The notes below the pieces were generated by a model. That model was not told the origin of the DNA. It did no database searches and saw only the letters and a list, made by a program, of their open reading frames with translations. From assembly GCA_013214705.1 (NCBI GenBank), contig JABSRZ010000003.1, positions 837,443-901,442 on the forward strand: 64,000 bases of DNA. Reading direction: 5' to 3'. Source of the DNA: Hyphomicrobiales bacterium (GTDB taxonomy: Bacteria > Pseudomonadota > Alphaproteobacteria > Rhizobiales > OSC116). Position numbers and translations under genes: made by a program. Of the stretch, positions 35,585 through 45,481 are shown piece after piece (positions within the stretch are counted from its first letter, which is position 1; every line of letters starts with the position of its first letter).

Positions 35585-36235
35585 ATGGACTATAATATAG
35601 TAATCGCAGACGACCACCCGCTTTGCCGCGGCGCGCTAAATCAAACAGTTAGAAAACTTTACCCGGATGCAAATATTTCCGAGGCCGAAAATCTAGAAGA
35701 TTTAGTGGCGCAAATTGGCAAAAACTCCAATATTGATCTTATCTTACTCGATCTGGCCATGCCAGGTGTACGCGGATTTTCAGGTTTGCTCTACCTTCGT
35801 TCGCAGCATCCTAATATTCCCATTTCTATCTGTTCTGCATCAGAAGATTCAACCACAATTCGCCGCGCGTTGGACTTTGGTGCCAGTGGATTTATTCCAA
35901 AATCTGCCAGTATGGACATTATGACTTCGGCTATCCACGCAATTATGATGGGCGAAGTGTGGATTCCTGAAGATATTGACCTTAATATAGTCGATAAAGA
36001 AGAGCTGATGATTAAGCGCATGTCGACCTTAACGCCGCAACAAATGCGGGTATTGATGATGGTTTCAGAAGGCCTGCTTAACAAACAAATCGCCTTTGCC
36101 TTAAACGTATCAGAAGCCACCATTAAAGCCCATGTCAGTGCTATATTGCAAAAACTGAATGTCGAAAGCCGCACGCAGGCGGTCATTGTTGCCAACCGGT
36201 TGGGCGTCGTGCAAAATTCAGACATCGCATCTTAA
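35585..36235 (+). CDS. LuxR-type response regulator, CrbR-like
   Basis: 216 aa. The N-terminal receiver domain has the acidic pair ADDHP, phosphoacceptor Asp ~56 in ILLDLAMPG, Ser/Thr in SICSASEDS and Lys in GFIPKSA. The C-terminal LuxR helix-turn-helix spans ~147-205 (LTPQQMRVLMMVSEGLLNKQ, NVSEATIKAHVSAILQKL). It converges on the adjacent SSS-type hybrid sensor kinase, and the pair matches CrbS/CrbR, which activates acetyl-CoA synthetase and acetate use in Vibrio and Pseudomonas. The pairing is inferred from adjacency and type. Confidence 0.9.
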   Translation: MDYNIVIADDHPLCRGALNQTVRKLYPDANISEAENLEDLVAQIGKNSNIDLILLDLAMPGVRGFSGLLYLRSQHPNIPISICSASEDSTTIRRALDFGASGFIPKSASMDIMTSAIHAIMMGEVWIPEDIDLNIVDKEELMIKRMSTLTPQQMRVLMMVSEGLLNKQIAFALNVSEATIKAHVSAILQKLNVESRTQAVIVANRLGVVQNSDIAS

Positions 36236-36295
36236 ATCATGCCCGGCTTATGTCATCTTTCAACCTAAAGCCTTGTAAGGCAAACCCGCAAGCCA

Positions 36296-36324
36296 CGCCC
36301 AACAAAACCGTTTAACATTGGGCG
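36296..36324. terminator. Possible hairpin between convergent regulator and kinase genes
   Basis: CGCCCAA (36296-36302) and TTGGGCG (36318-36324) form a perfect 7-bp stem with a 15-base loop in the 91-bp gap between two convergent genes. There is no good T-run on either side, so it may be a weak bidirectional terminator. Confidence 0.3.
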
Positions 36325-36326
36325 GG

Positions 36327-39300
36327 TTATAAGTTGCCGACATCTATTCTGCCTAATATGGCACGCAGAATGGCGGGTTTAAGTGGCTTATACATTAATA
36401 TTATATCTTTATTTTTGCAAACTTTGGACACTTGTTCGGTACGGTCTGCCGTTGCCAAAATTGCGGTTATCGGTTTGTCAATTTGCCATCTAATTTTCTC
36501 AATGGCAAATACCCCATTTTCAAAATTCAAATGGTAATCGGCGATGATGGCATCTGGCACAATGCCTCGTTCTTTAATAAGCGCCAACGCGTCTTTTGAT
36601 GTTTCGCTGTAAATGCCATTAATGCCCCAACCGCTCAATAATGTCTCTAACGCATCTAAAATTTCGACTTCATTGTCTATGCAGACCACATTTAAATTGG
36701 CCAATTTGTTACGCGCTGCCATTACGGTGCTATCGGCGCTGTCGATGGCCTTAATTTTGGTGCCAATTTTCACAAAGCAGGAAAAGCGCGAGCCTTTATT
36801 CACCTCTGAGGCAATGTCTATTTTCGAACCCAGCATTTTACTAATTCTGTCGACAATAGACAGGCCGAGCCCCACCCCTTGTGCGACGCGCATGCCACTT
36901 TCCAATCGTTTAAATTCTTTAAAAATAGTTTTGATTTGGAATGGTGCTATCCCATGCCCAGTATCATAAATATCTATGCGCAATTCATCGCCTTTTAAGC
37001 GAGCACCAAACAATACACGGCCGCTCGCCGTATATTTAATGGCGTTGGAAATAAAATTCTGCAATATACGGCGCAAATGTTTGCGGTCAGAATAGACGAA
37101 TTTTTGGGTTGGCACGAAACCAAGTTTCAGGCCTTTTTTCTCGGCCAATGGTTTAAATTCAATAAATAGTTGTTCGAATATATCGTTGACCGAAAAATGG
37201 CTAAATTCGGCGGTAAATACGCCTGAATCTAGCCGCGATATATCTAACAATGCCACCAAAATTTCTTCTACTGAGGTGAGTGACAAGTCTAAATTATGCG
37301 CTATCTTAGCTATATCACCCTGTAAATCTTGTTCTAACAAAGCCGTGGAATATAAACGGGCGGCATTCATCGGTTGCGATATATCATGGCTGGCTGCGGC
37401 TAAAAACCGGGTCTTGTCTATATTGGCTTCCTCGGCACTGGCTTTGGCTTGGCTTAACTCATCATTTAAACTGGTTAATTCACCCATGCGTTCTTCGACA
37501 CGATGCTCCAAATAGACATTGGCACTAGCCAGTTCATTTGCAGCGGTCACCCGGTCAGTAACATTATCAAAGGTAATCACAGAGCCGCCTTCGGGCATCG
37601 AGGATGAAGTCACCTCGACAATTTTTTGGCTATTTTGCAAAGTCTCTTGCACCGTTTTTTTCAGCACCACATAGTTTAATATGCGTTCTGAAACCGCATC
37701 AGAAATATTTCCATCGCCAAAATCACCGCGCTGTGCGCAAAATTCTAATATATTTTCCAACCTCGTGTTTAATTTCAACAAATCGGCAGGTAGGTCTAAA
37801 ATGGTCAAAAAAGCCTTATTCCAAAAGGTGATTTTTAAATTCTCATCTAAAACACAAATGCCTTGGTTTATATTGTCAATCGCGCTTTGTAATATTTCTC
37901 GGTTATGCTGGATGAATTCCGAAGCTTCATCTAATAATTTTTCGGTGCGGTCAATGCCGGTTTTCTTGCGCTCCATAATCAGCGCCATCACAAACCGAGC
38001 CGATGAAGCGCCAATGGTGGCAGTGAGTTGTTGTTTGGCAAATTCAACAAATTCTGTATTGGCAAATTCATCTAAATTAAACGCAAGTTTTTTTCGCTGG
38101 GCAAAGTCTCTGAACCGTCTTTGCGCGACATCACGACCCAGATATTGGCCGACCAATTCCTGCAAATCAAACAAGCTGGTATTTTTTTGCCACCTTTGCA
38201 ATACAGGGTTTTCAAAACTATTTTTAATGTCGATAAAGGCTCTATTATGGGCTAATTCTTCGGGGCTGGTTTCCCCGTATAATGACACGCCGATTAACGC
38301 CAGAATATTGGCTAAAATCGACCATATTGCGCCATGGGCGATGGGGTTAATATCCAGACCAAATAATGCCGTTGGGCGCAGCCAACTCAGCCCAAATAAG
38401 CCCAGCTCTGCAATGTCGCTTTGCAATGTGCCGTTGGCAATTAGATTTGGCAATAATAGGGTAAATAACCCCATCGAAATGCCAGCGGCAAAACCCGCCA
38501 ACAGGCCCTTGAATGAAGCTTTATTCCAATAAACCCCAGCAACAAACGCCGGAGTCAATTGCAGGAATATTGTATTTGCGTAAAGCGCTAAATTGGGGTT
38601 ATAACTGCCACCGGTTCGGTAAATGAAAATCACAAAGGCCAATATCAGGGTCGAGATAATAACCGCTCGATTAATCCATTCAATTTTAATATCAGCCTGA
38701 CGACTGGCTATCTTCTCGCGGCCCAAATTTTTTATCAATAGTGGTAAAATTAGGTCTTTGGTCACCATTGTGGACACGGCCAATAATGTGATTATCATTA
38801 ACAATATAGTGGCGACTAGGTTTGCAAAATAGAATGATATAGCCAAAAAGCTGGCATCCAGTTTAAACGCGCTGACAAATAAGCCAGACGGTAAATATTC
38901 ACCTTCTAAAATAACGATGATGGCGAGGCTCGACAATAATGCTAAAATAAAAAATACGCTTAAAAATGGGATGAATATTTTTTGCAATAGCCCCAATTCG
39001 GCATCGCTATTTTTATTGACAAAAATAATTTGAAATTGCCAAGGCGCGACTAAATAGCTAAACGAAAGACCAATAGTCATAATGATCAAATTAACCAGTG
39101 AAAATTCTTGCCTAATTATATTGGATTGAGATACCAACTCACCAAATTGGCCGATTACCGCGGCGACGCCATCAAGACGATAATAAGTAAAATAGACAAA
39201 ATAGATAAACATCAGCACAAAATAAACCGCAGCGGTTAGGCTAACGGCAAAAAATAAAGCGTCCGCATTAAATGGCCTGTGCACATTTCTAAACGATATG

Positions 39301-39863
39301 ATGGCCACAAAAACCAATATTGCCAATAAAATCGGGCTGAATTTGTTACCCGCCTGCTGGTGGGCGGCTGCAACCACCATATCACCACCATGAGAGTGCA
39401 CGAAATTCGCATCGACATAACTTACAATTATATCGCTGTTATCACTGATAAACTGAATTTGGACGCTAAAAAAGACCACAGCAAATAGCAAAAAGAACAG
39501 CACCGCCACCACTGAAACAGAATATTTATTTCCATATCGGGCGCTCAAAAAACCCGGGAAACTCTGGATATGTTGGATACGGACTATTTTTGCCACCCGC
39601 CGGATGAATGGCAAACCAAACCCGACCATAAGCACCGGACCCAATATATATGCCAAAACGCCCCAGCCATCTCGCAAGATCATGCCATATAGTCGTTGGC
39701 CAAAAGCTGTGGTCAAAAACAGTGCGGATGTGATGGCAAACATTACCGGCCGCAAAATGGCAAAGGCCGGGCTATTGCCATTGCGACTGGCATATCCCAA
39801 TACCCCTGCAAGTATAAGCAATACCAGTAAGATCGTCGAAAAGATGATCCATTCAGCAACCAT
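36327..39863 (-). CDS. Sodium/solute-symporter hybrid sensor histidine kinase, CrbS-like
   Basis: 1178 aa. Residues ~1-530 form about 13 membrane segments of an SSS/SLC5-type transporter (GFGLPFIRRVAKI, LVAPWQFQIIFVNK, LTPAFVAGVYWNKASFKG). A linker and PAS domain follow (~655-760, INQGICVLDENLKITFWNKAF), then a coiled coil, HisKA with AASHDISQPMNAARLYS (His ~826), HATPase (NFISNAIKYTASG, DTGHGIA, GVGLGLSIVDRI) and a C-terminal receiver (Asp ~1109 in IADYHLN). This matches CrbS-type kinases, in which substrate passage or binding gates signalling. It is codirectional with cobPWNO and starts 61 bases after cobO, so read-through is possible. Confidence 0.92.
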   Translation of the reverse strand: MVAEWIIFSTILLVLLILAGVLGYASRNGNSPAFAILRPVMFAITSALFLTTAFGQRLYGMILRDGWGVLAYILGPVLMVGFGLPFIRRVAKIVRIQHIQSFPGFLSARYGNKYSVSVVAVLFFLLFAVVFFSVQIQFISDNSDIIVSYVDANFVHSHGGDMVVAAAHQQAGNKFSPILLAILVFVAIISFRNVHRPFNADALFFAVSLTAAVYFVLMFIYFVYFTYYRLDGVAAVIGQFGELVSQSNIIRQEFSLVNLIIMTIGLSFSYLVAPWQFQIIFVNKNSDAELGLLQKIFIPFLSVFFILALLSSLAIIVILEGEYLPSGLFVSAFKLDASFLAISFYFANLVATILLMIITLLAVSTMVTKDLILPLLIKNLGREKIASRQADIKIEWINRAVIISTLILAFVIFIYRTGGSYNPNLALYANTIFLQLTPAFVAGVYWNKASFKGLLAGFAAGISMGLFTLLLPNLIANGTLQSDIAELGLFGLSWLRPTALFGLDINPIAHGAIWSILANILALIGVSLYGETSPEELAHNRAFIDIKNSFENPVLQRWQKNTSLFDLQELVGQYLGRDVAQRRFRDFAQRKKLAFNLDEFANTEFVEFAKQQLTATIGASSARFVMALIMERKKTGIDRTEKLLDEASEFIQHNREILQSAIDNINQGICVLDENLKITFWNKAFLTILDLPADLLKLNTRLENILEFCAQRGDFGDGNISDAVSERILNYVVLKKTVQETLQNSQKIVEVTSSSMPEGGSVITFDNVTDRVTAANELASANVYLEHRVEERMGELTSLNDELSQAKASAEEANIDKTRFLAAASHDISQPMNAARLYSTALLEQDLQGDIAKIAHNLDLSLTSVEEILVALLDISRLDSGVFTAEFSHFSVNDIFEQLFIEFKPLAEKKGLKLGFVPTQKFVYSDRKHLRRILQNFISNAIKYTASGRVLFGARLKGDELRIDIYDTGHGIAPFQIKTIFKEFKRLESGMRVAQGVGLGLSIVDRISKMLGSKIDIASEVNKGSRFSCFVKIGTKIKAIDSADSTVMAARNKLANLNVVCIDNEVEILDALETLLSGWGINGIYSETSKDALALIKERGIVPDAIIADYHLNFENGVFAIEKIRWQIDKPITAILATADRTEQVSKVCKNKDIILMYKPLKPAILRAILGRIDVGNL

Positions 39864-39924
39864 ATTTTAATCCCATTCAACTAAAGCTAACTTGAAATAT
39901 ACTTGTTTTTAAAATAAACTCAAC

Positions 39925-40560
39925 TTAAAATTCTATGCAAGCTTGGGCTTTTACACCAGATCTAAATGGGTGTTTTATCTGGGTCATTTCAGTTACCAAA
40001 TCTGCCATTTCAACCAGTTCATCTTTGGCGTTGCGGCCAGTGATGATGACATGCACATAAGCGGGTTTTTGACTCAAAACTTCCAAAACATCTGCAATAT
40101 CAATATAGTCATATCGCAGCGCAATGTTTAATTCATCCAACAACACCATTTTATAGGTCCCACCCAATATGGCGGCTTTGGCGCGTTGCCAGCCCTTTTG
40201 TGCCGCCGCAATGTCGCGCTCACGGTCTTGAGTTTCCCAAGTAAAGCCTTCGCCTTCTACATATACATCGACATATTGTTTAAAATTTTCAAGTATATCC
40301 CGCTCGCCGGTGGCCCATGCACCTTTGATAAACTGCACCACAGCCACTTTTTGTTTATGTCCAATGGCTCTAAATACCATGCCAAATGCCGCGGTCGATT
40401 TGCCCTTACCTTTACCGGTATGCACAATGATCAGGCCTTTTTCTTGGGTTTTTGTCGCCAACATTTTGTCTCTAACGGCTTTTTTCTTGGCCATTTTCAG
40501 GTTGTGGCGGGCAGTTTTTTCGGCTTCGGTTAGTATTTTTTTGGGTCTTTTATCTGGCAT
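39925..40560 (-). CDS. cobO: Cob(I)yrinate a,c-diamide adenosyltransferase CobO
   Basis: The start at 40560 is set by GGAGG 9 bases upstream and lies 2 bases after the last base of cobN; a longer frame reaches into cobN. 211 aa CobO/BtuR-type ATP:corrinoid adenosyltransferase. IVHTGKGKGKSTAAFGM is the P-loop, followed by VAVVQFIKGAWATGE, FTWETQDRERD, MVLLDELNIAL and HVIITGRNAKDEL, ending in the usual TEMTQIKHPF...GVKAQACIEF. It adenosylates the corrinoid before nucleotide-loop assembly. Last clear member of cobP-cobW-cobN-cobO. Confidence 0.95.
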   Translation of the reverse strand: MPDKRPKKILTEAEKTARHNLKMAKKKAVRDKMLATKTQEKGLIIVHTGKGKGKSTAAFGMVFRAIGHKQKVAVVQFIKGAWATGERDILENFKQYVDVYVEGEGFTWETQDRERDIAAAQKGWQRAKAAILGGTYKMVLLDELNIALRYDYIDIADVLEVLSQKPAYVHVIITGRNAKDELVEMADLVTEMTQIKHPFRSGVKAQACIEF

Positions 40561-40561
40561 G

Positions 40562-43500
40562 TTATGTGGCCTCCAACAGCATTTTTTGCAACTCAAAATA
40601 AGTGGCGTTGCGCCTAGGTTTCCAGAATTGCTTTTTTTGTGCATCAAGTAAACGGTTAATAATGTCGGTTAAGGCATCGGGGTTATTTTGTTGCAAAAAC
40701 TCAAATATTTTATCATCTTCGATATAGGCCTCGTAAATGGCTTCAAAATGGTGGCTTTTCACCGCATTTGTGGTGGCAGCAAAGGCGTATAAATAATCCA
40801 TGGTAGCAGCCATTTCAAATGCACCTTTATAGCCGTGGCGCATCACCCCTTCGAGCCATTTGGGGTTGGTGGCGCGGCCGCGTAAGGTGCGGGCTATTTC
40901 TTGTTCTAAAGTTCGGGTTACTGGTCTTTCCGGCCTTGTATGGTCATTATGATAAATAACCGGCTCTTTGCCCGATATATGTTCAATGCTGGCCGCCATG
41001 CCGCCTTCAAACTGGTAATAATCGTCACTGTCTAAAATATCGTGTTCGCGGTTGTCTTGGTTTTGCACCACCACTTGGGTTTTGCGCAAACGCGCCTTAA
41101 ATCTAGCTTCTTGGCGCTCGCCTTGTTGCTTTTCGCCATAGGCATAACTGCCCCAAGCCAAATACGCTTTGGCAAAATCGGCTTTTTCGTTCCAAATATT
41201 TTCATCAATTAAGGCTTGTAGGCCAGCGCCATATGCACCGGGTTTGGAGCCAAAAATTCGCATCCCGGCCTGCTGCTCTGCTTCTATTTCATCCAAACCA
41301 TTTTGGCAAAGTTGGTTTATTTCTTGGTTATAATTGGCCGCAATCGGGTTAAAATTCAGGTCTTCATCTAGCTTGGCCACCGCCCGTATGGCTTTGTCAA
41401 ACAAAGTAATTTGCTGCGGAAATGCGTCTCTAAAAAAGCCCGATATACGCATGGTCACATCCACCCGTGGGCGGTTTAGTTTCGCCAGAGGAATGATTTC
41501 AAATCCGGTCACTCGCCAGCTCATTTTATCCCATATTGGCTTCACACCTATTAGCGCCATCGCTTGGGCAATGTCATCGCCGCCAGTGCGCATATTGGCC
41601 GTGCCCCATAATGATATGCCAATGTTTTTTAAATAATTACCATGAGTTTGGGCGTAGATAGCCAACATGTTTTCGGCCGATTTTTGGCCCAAATTCCAGG
41701 CGCTCGGGGTGGGCAAAGAGCGGCTGTCGATGGAATAGAAATTTTTACCTGTCGGCAATACGTCTAACCGGCCGCGGGTTGGTGCGCCAGATGGCCCGGG
41801 TTGGATAAATTCACCATTTAACGCCGCCACTAAATTGCCCATTTCGGCCGCACCACAAGAGGCCAATTTTGGCCGCACATGTTGGTTAATATAGGCTAAT
41901 AATGGCACGGTTAACGGCCAATTTGGCGGCACTGTTATAACGCCCTTCACCAATTTTTGGGCTAAAATCTCAATCCGCTCTATGGTGTCGGCTTGGCTGC
42001 GCCAATCTGCTGGCAAAAGCTTGGCTAATATCTGCGGTTTAGGCTCTCGCCATTCAGCCGCCATGTCGCAATCTAGCGGGTCAAATTCAAAGCCTAAATC
42101 GTTAGATATCGCCCGAATAAGGCTGATGTCGTTGGCTTTGCCCAAACCGCGCGGCACCCGCATTAAGGCCACCAATAGGTTGGTTTCTAACCAATGGGCT
42201 CCATCGCTCAAGTCTTTGGGGCTGCTGCCAAAAATATGCAAACCATCACGTATTTGCAACTCTTTTAGGTCACATAAATGGTTGTCCAATTTTGCCAAAG
42301 CTTGAGTTTCATCGTCATCTTCATCCATGCCGCAATCTTGGTCTAAACCGCTGTTACGGGTGAGGTCAAATATCTGCTCGCGTATATGCGTTAAGCGGCG
42401 GGTGTCCATGCCAGCAGCGGCGTAATATTCATCAACCAGCGCCTCCAAATCCTTCATCACCCCATAGCTTTCGGCGCGGGTGAGCGGCGGGGTCAAATGG
42501 TCTAATATAACTGCACTGGTACGGCGTTTGGCTTGCGTGCCCTCGCCGGGGTCGTTGACAATAAATGGGTATATATTTGGCACACTGCCCAAGGCAATTT
42601 CGGGGTAGCAGCTGTTCGACAATGCCAAGGCCTTGCCGGGCAGCCATTCTAAATTGCCATGTTTGCCATTATGTATAAAGGCATGGGCGGCAAAGGCATC
42701 GCGCAACCATAAATAAAATGCAAAATAGCCATGCGGCGGCACCAGGTCAGGGTCGTGATAGCTAGATTTTGGGTCTATATTATAGCCGCGCGCTGGCTGA
42801 ATGGCCACACACACATTGCCAAAAATTGTGATCGGCAGGTGGAATGTATCACCGTGGCAAAATGGGTCATTTTGTGGCGCGCCCCATCGGTCACTAATTT
42901 CACGCTGCACTTTAGGCGGCAGTTGGGCAAAATAATCTTGATAGGCCGATAGTTTCAAGGTCTCACCACCTTTATTGGCTTTACCAGTCTCATCATCGCT
43001 TAACGCATTGGTCGTGCCTAATTTTAGCCGCTCAATCAACTCATTACCAGTTGCGGGTATTTGGCTGGTTTCATAGCCCTGCGCCGCCAAAGCCTGCATC
43101 ATATCAATTGTCGATTGCGGCGCATCCAACCCCACGCCATTGCCAATGCGGGCGTTTTTATTGGGGTAATTGGCCAAAATTATCGCCACTTTGCGTATCG
43201 CCGCGGTCGCTTGTTTTAGCCGCACCCAATTGCTGGCCAAATCCGCCACAAAATCCACTCTATCAGGCAACGGTTTATGGCATATATTGTAAGATTGAGT
43301 GGCTTTATTATACTCACCAGATGATTTATGCGAAATGGCACGGGTTAAAATGCGGCCATCAACCTCTGTTAATGCCACATTCATCGCCAAATCACGCGCG
43401 GTTAGGCCTTGGATATTATCCTGCCAAGCCTCTAGACTCTGGCCAGACAATACCACTTGCAATATCGGGCAATTGGGCCGCTCTAAAATATTATGCGCCC

Positions 43501-44344
43501 GTAAATTCTCATCAATTTCATTCTGCTCAAAACCCGACACCGCAAAAGCCGTAGCGTTTAATATCAATTGCGGCTTATATTGGTTAAATATTGTGGCACA
43601 AATTTCCTTAGATATCGGGTCTTTTAATGACGCGACAAATATCGGCAATGGTTTTAGGCCCCGCCGTTTTAACGCGTCAATTAACGCGTCGATTGGGCCA
43701 ATGTTATCGGCCTCGAGCAATGCCCGGTAAAAGCAAATGGCAATTATCGGTTGCTCTGCTGTTGGCCATAACTCGCTCATGTCGTTAAGCGCAATATGTG
43801 GTGTTTTAGGCCAATAAATTCCGGCATTCATCAATAATTTTGCGGCGCTTGGCTTGGGGTTTTGGCCCAATAAATAACCACAATATAGCAACAAGTTTTG
43901 AGCATTCTCTAGGCCGCCATGGGTAAAATATTGCCATATTTCGGCCATTTCTGGCAGGTCTATATTGGTGTTTACCCGCAGCTCTTCATCAGGTTTGGCA
44001 TCACCCGGCAATACGCATAATTTAATGTTGTTTAGCCGGCATATATTGGCGATTTGTTCCAACCCATATGGCCAATATGGTTTGCCGCCCAACAGGCGTA
44101 AAATAACTATTTTTGCGTGTTGTAAGGTATTTTCGATGTAATTATCGACCGACATCGGGTGCTTTAATTGCAAAAAATTGGCCAGCCGCAGGCTGGGGTG
44201 AGCCGCGTCATCCAAAGCGTTGCCAATGTTAGCAAGCTCAGTGTCAGCGGCAGATATAATCACCACATCTGCAGGCGTTTGGCCTAAATCAACCGCCTCA
44301 CCTTCATCATCCAAGGTGCCAGATTGTATATTGAGCAAATGCAT
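40562..44344 (-). CDS. cobN: Cobaltochelatase large subunit CobN
   Basis: 1260 aa, normal for CobN, the H-subunit-like component of the ATP-dependent class I cobalt chelatase acting on hydrogenobyrinate a,c-diamide. Family blocks are visible: NGVGLDAPQSTIDMMQALAAQGYE, RWGAPQNDPFCHGD, FIHNGKHGNLEWLPGKALALS, PFIVNDPGEGTQAKRRTSAV, GPSGAPTRGRLDVLPTGKNF, DSRSLPTPSAWNLG and the C-terminal LRGRATNPKWLEGVMRHGYKG. The partners CobS and CobT (chelatase subunits) are not in the window; a BchI/BchD-type pair elsewhere may replace them. It is flanked by cobW (8 bases upstream) and cobO. Confidence 0.96.
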   Translation of the reverse strand: MHLLNIQSGTLDDEGEAVDLGQTPADVVIISAADTELANIGNALDDAAHPSLRLANFLQLKHPMSVDNYIENTLQHAKIVILRLLGGKPYWPYGLEQIANICRLNNIKLCVLPGDAKPDEELRVNTNIDLPEMAEIWQYFTHGGLENAQNLLLYCGYLLGQNPKPSAAKLLMNAGIYWPKTPHIALNDMSELWPTAEQPIIAICFYRALLEADNIGPIDALIDALKRRGLKPLPIFVASLKDPISKEICATIFNQYKPQLILNATAFAVSGFEQNEIDENLRAHNILERPNCPILQVVLSGQSLEAWQDNIQGLTARDLAMNVALTEVDGRILTRAISHKSSGEYNKATQSYNICHKPLPDRVDFVADLASNWVRLKQATAAIRKVAIILANYPNKNARIGNGVGLDAPQSTIDMMQALAAQGYETSQIPATGNELIERLKLGTTNALSDDETGKANKGGETLKLSAYQDYFAQLPPKVQREISDRWGAPQNDPFCHGDTFHLPITIFGNVCVAIQPARGYNIDPKSSYHDPDLVPPHGYFAFYLWLRDAFAAHAFIHNGKHGNLEWLPGKALALSNSCYPEIALGSVPNIYPFIVNDPGEGTQAKRRTSAVILDHLTPPLTRAESYGVMKDLEALVDEYYAAAGMDTRRLTHIREQIFDLTRNSGLDQDCGMDEDDDETQALAKLDNHLCDLKELQIRDGLHIFGSSPKDLSDGAHWLETNLLVALMRVPRGLGKANDISLIRAISNDLGFEFDPLDCDMAAEWREPKPQILAKLLPADWRSQADTIERIEILAQKLVKGVITVPPNWPLTVPLLAYINQHVRPKLASCGAAEMGNLVAALNGEFIQPGPSGAPTRGRLDVLPTGKNFYSIDSRSLPTPSAWNLGQKSAENMLAIYAQTHGNYLKNIGISLWGTANMRTGGDDIAQAMALIGVKPIWDKMSWRVTGFEIIPLAKLNRPRVDVTMRISGFFRDAFPQQITLFDKAIRAVAKLDEDLNFNPIAANYNQEINQLCQNGLDEIEAEQQAGMRIFGSKPGAYGAGLQALIDENIWNEKADFAKAYLAWGSYAYGEKQQGERQEARFKARLRKTQVVVQNQDNREHDILDSDDYYQFEGGMAASIEHISGKEPVIYHNDHTRPERPVTRTLEQEIARTLRGRATNPKWLEGVMRHGYKGAFEMAATMDYLYAFAATTNAVKSHHFEAIYEAYIEDDKIFEFLQQNNPDALTDIINRLLDAQKKQFWKPRRNATYFELQKMLLEAT

Positions 44345-44352
44345 AGCATGCC

Positions 44353-45441
44353 TTAATGTGCCGCCAATTGGCGTAATTGTTCGGTTACTTCAACCTCATT
44401 AAATTTCGCATCCGAAATGACCACAAGGCGGCTCTGTTGTTGTTCGTCAAAGCCCCACATACGGTCAAAATAACCTTCTATCCGGGGGCCAACAGCTTGG
44501 ATAATATACCGCATATCCTTGCCCTTGACGGCCATGAAACCCTTAAGCCGCAATATTTTATTTTGGCTTATAAGCCCGGCTAACCCAGCTTCAAACTGAG
44601 CCACATCGCTGATGGTTGGCAGGTCGATGGAAATAGATTTAAAGTCATCATGATCATGCTCATGGTGGTGCGGGGCGCCGCTTTCATGCTGGGCTTCATG
44701 TTCTAATTCATGGTGGCTTTTGCGGCTTGCAAGGTCATTTTCTGCGTTCATGTCTAACCCCAAAATAATGTTGGGGTCTATAATCCCGCGCGAGATTGCC
44801 ACCACAGGTACGCCTTCGCGGGCTTCGCGGGTGATTTCAGCGGTTAAATCTTTTAGTTTTTCGGCATTCACCAGCTCGGCTTTATTCAACAATATCATGT
44901 CAGCACATATGAGTTGATCTTCAAATAATTCATGTAGTGAAGATATATGGTCGAGGCTTTCATCGGCCTGTCTTTGCGCCTCAACTTCGGCTTCATCATG
45001 GGCAAAGCGACCCTCTGCTAAGGCTTCGGCATCGGCAAGGGTAATCACCCCGCTAATGGTGACTTTGGCTTTAATTTCAGGCCAATTAAATGCCGCTACT
45101 AGTGGTTGTGGCAATGCCAAACCGGAGGTCTCGATGATAATATGTTCAGGTGGCACATCGCGGGCCAATATTTTTTCGATGGCTGGTATAAAATCATCTG
45201 CCACGGTGCAGCATATGCAGCCATTGGTCAGCTCTATAATGTCATCTTCGGTGCAATTTGGGTTGCCGCAAGCCGCCAATAGGTTGCCATCAATGCCCAA
45301 ATCGCCAAATTCATTGATTATAAGTGCAATTTTTTTATCGCCTATATTTGCCAATAAATGCTGAATTAACGTGGTTTTGCCCGCGCCTAAAAACCCGGTA
45401 ATCACCGTTGCGGGAATTTTTTTAAGTGAGTTAGCCTGCAT
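44353..45441 (-). CDS. cobW: CobW-family GTP-dependent metallochaperone
   Basis: 362 aa COG0523/G3E GTPase. The Walker A motif GFLGAGKTTL lies near residue 17, IINEFGDLGIDG follows, and the metal-binding CICCTV is near 76. A His/Glu-rich insert (~235-255, ending HHHEHDHDD) is likely to bind metal. The C-terminal CobW_C domain has ILRLKGFMAVKGK. CobW of the B12 pathway is held to deliver cobalt to CobN, and the gene order cobP-cobW-cobN supports that role here rather than zinc or nitrile hydratase functions of relatives. Confidence 0.93.
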   Translation of the reverse strand: MQANSLKKIPATVITGFLGAGKTTLIQHLLANIGDKKIALIINEFGDLGIDGNLLAACGNPNCTEDDIIELTNGCICCTVADDFIPAIEKILARDVPPEHIIIETSGLALPQPLVAAFNWPEIKAKVTISGVITLADAEALAEGRFAHDEAEVEAQRQADESLDHISSLHELFEDQLICADMILLNKAELVNAEKLKDLTAEITREAREGVPVVAISRGIIDPNIILGLDMNAENDLASRKSHHELEHEAQHESGAPHHHEHDHDDFKSISIDLPTISDVAQFEAGLAGLISQNKILRLKGFMAVKGKDMRYIIQAVGPRIEGYFDRMWGFDEQQQSRLVVISDAKFNEVEVTEQLRQLAAH

Positions 45442-45481
45442 GATTCGACCCCAATATGTATATAAGGATTTCTTTATATAC

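Noticed and set aside
37681-38532. 283-aa plus-strand frame within the CrbS-like kinase
   Set aside because: Shadow of the minus-strand transporter/PAS region; Ser/Asn-rich with no recognisable fold.
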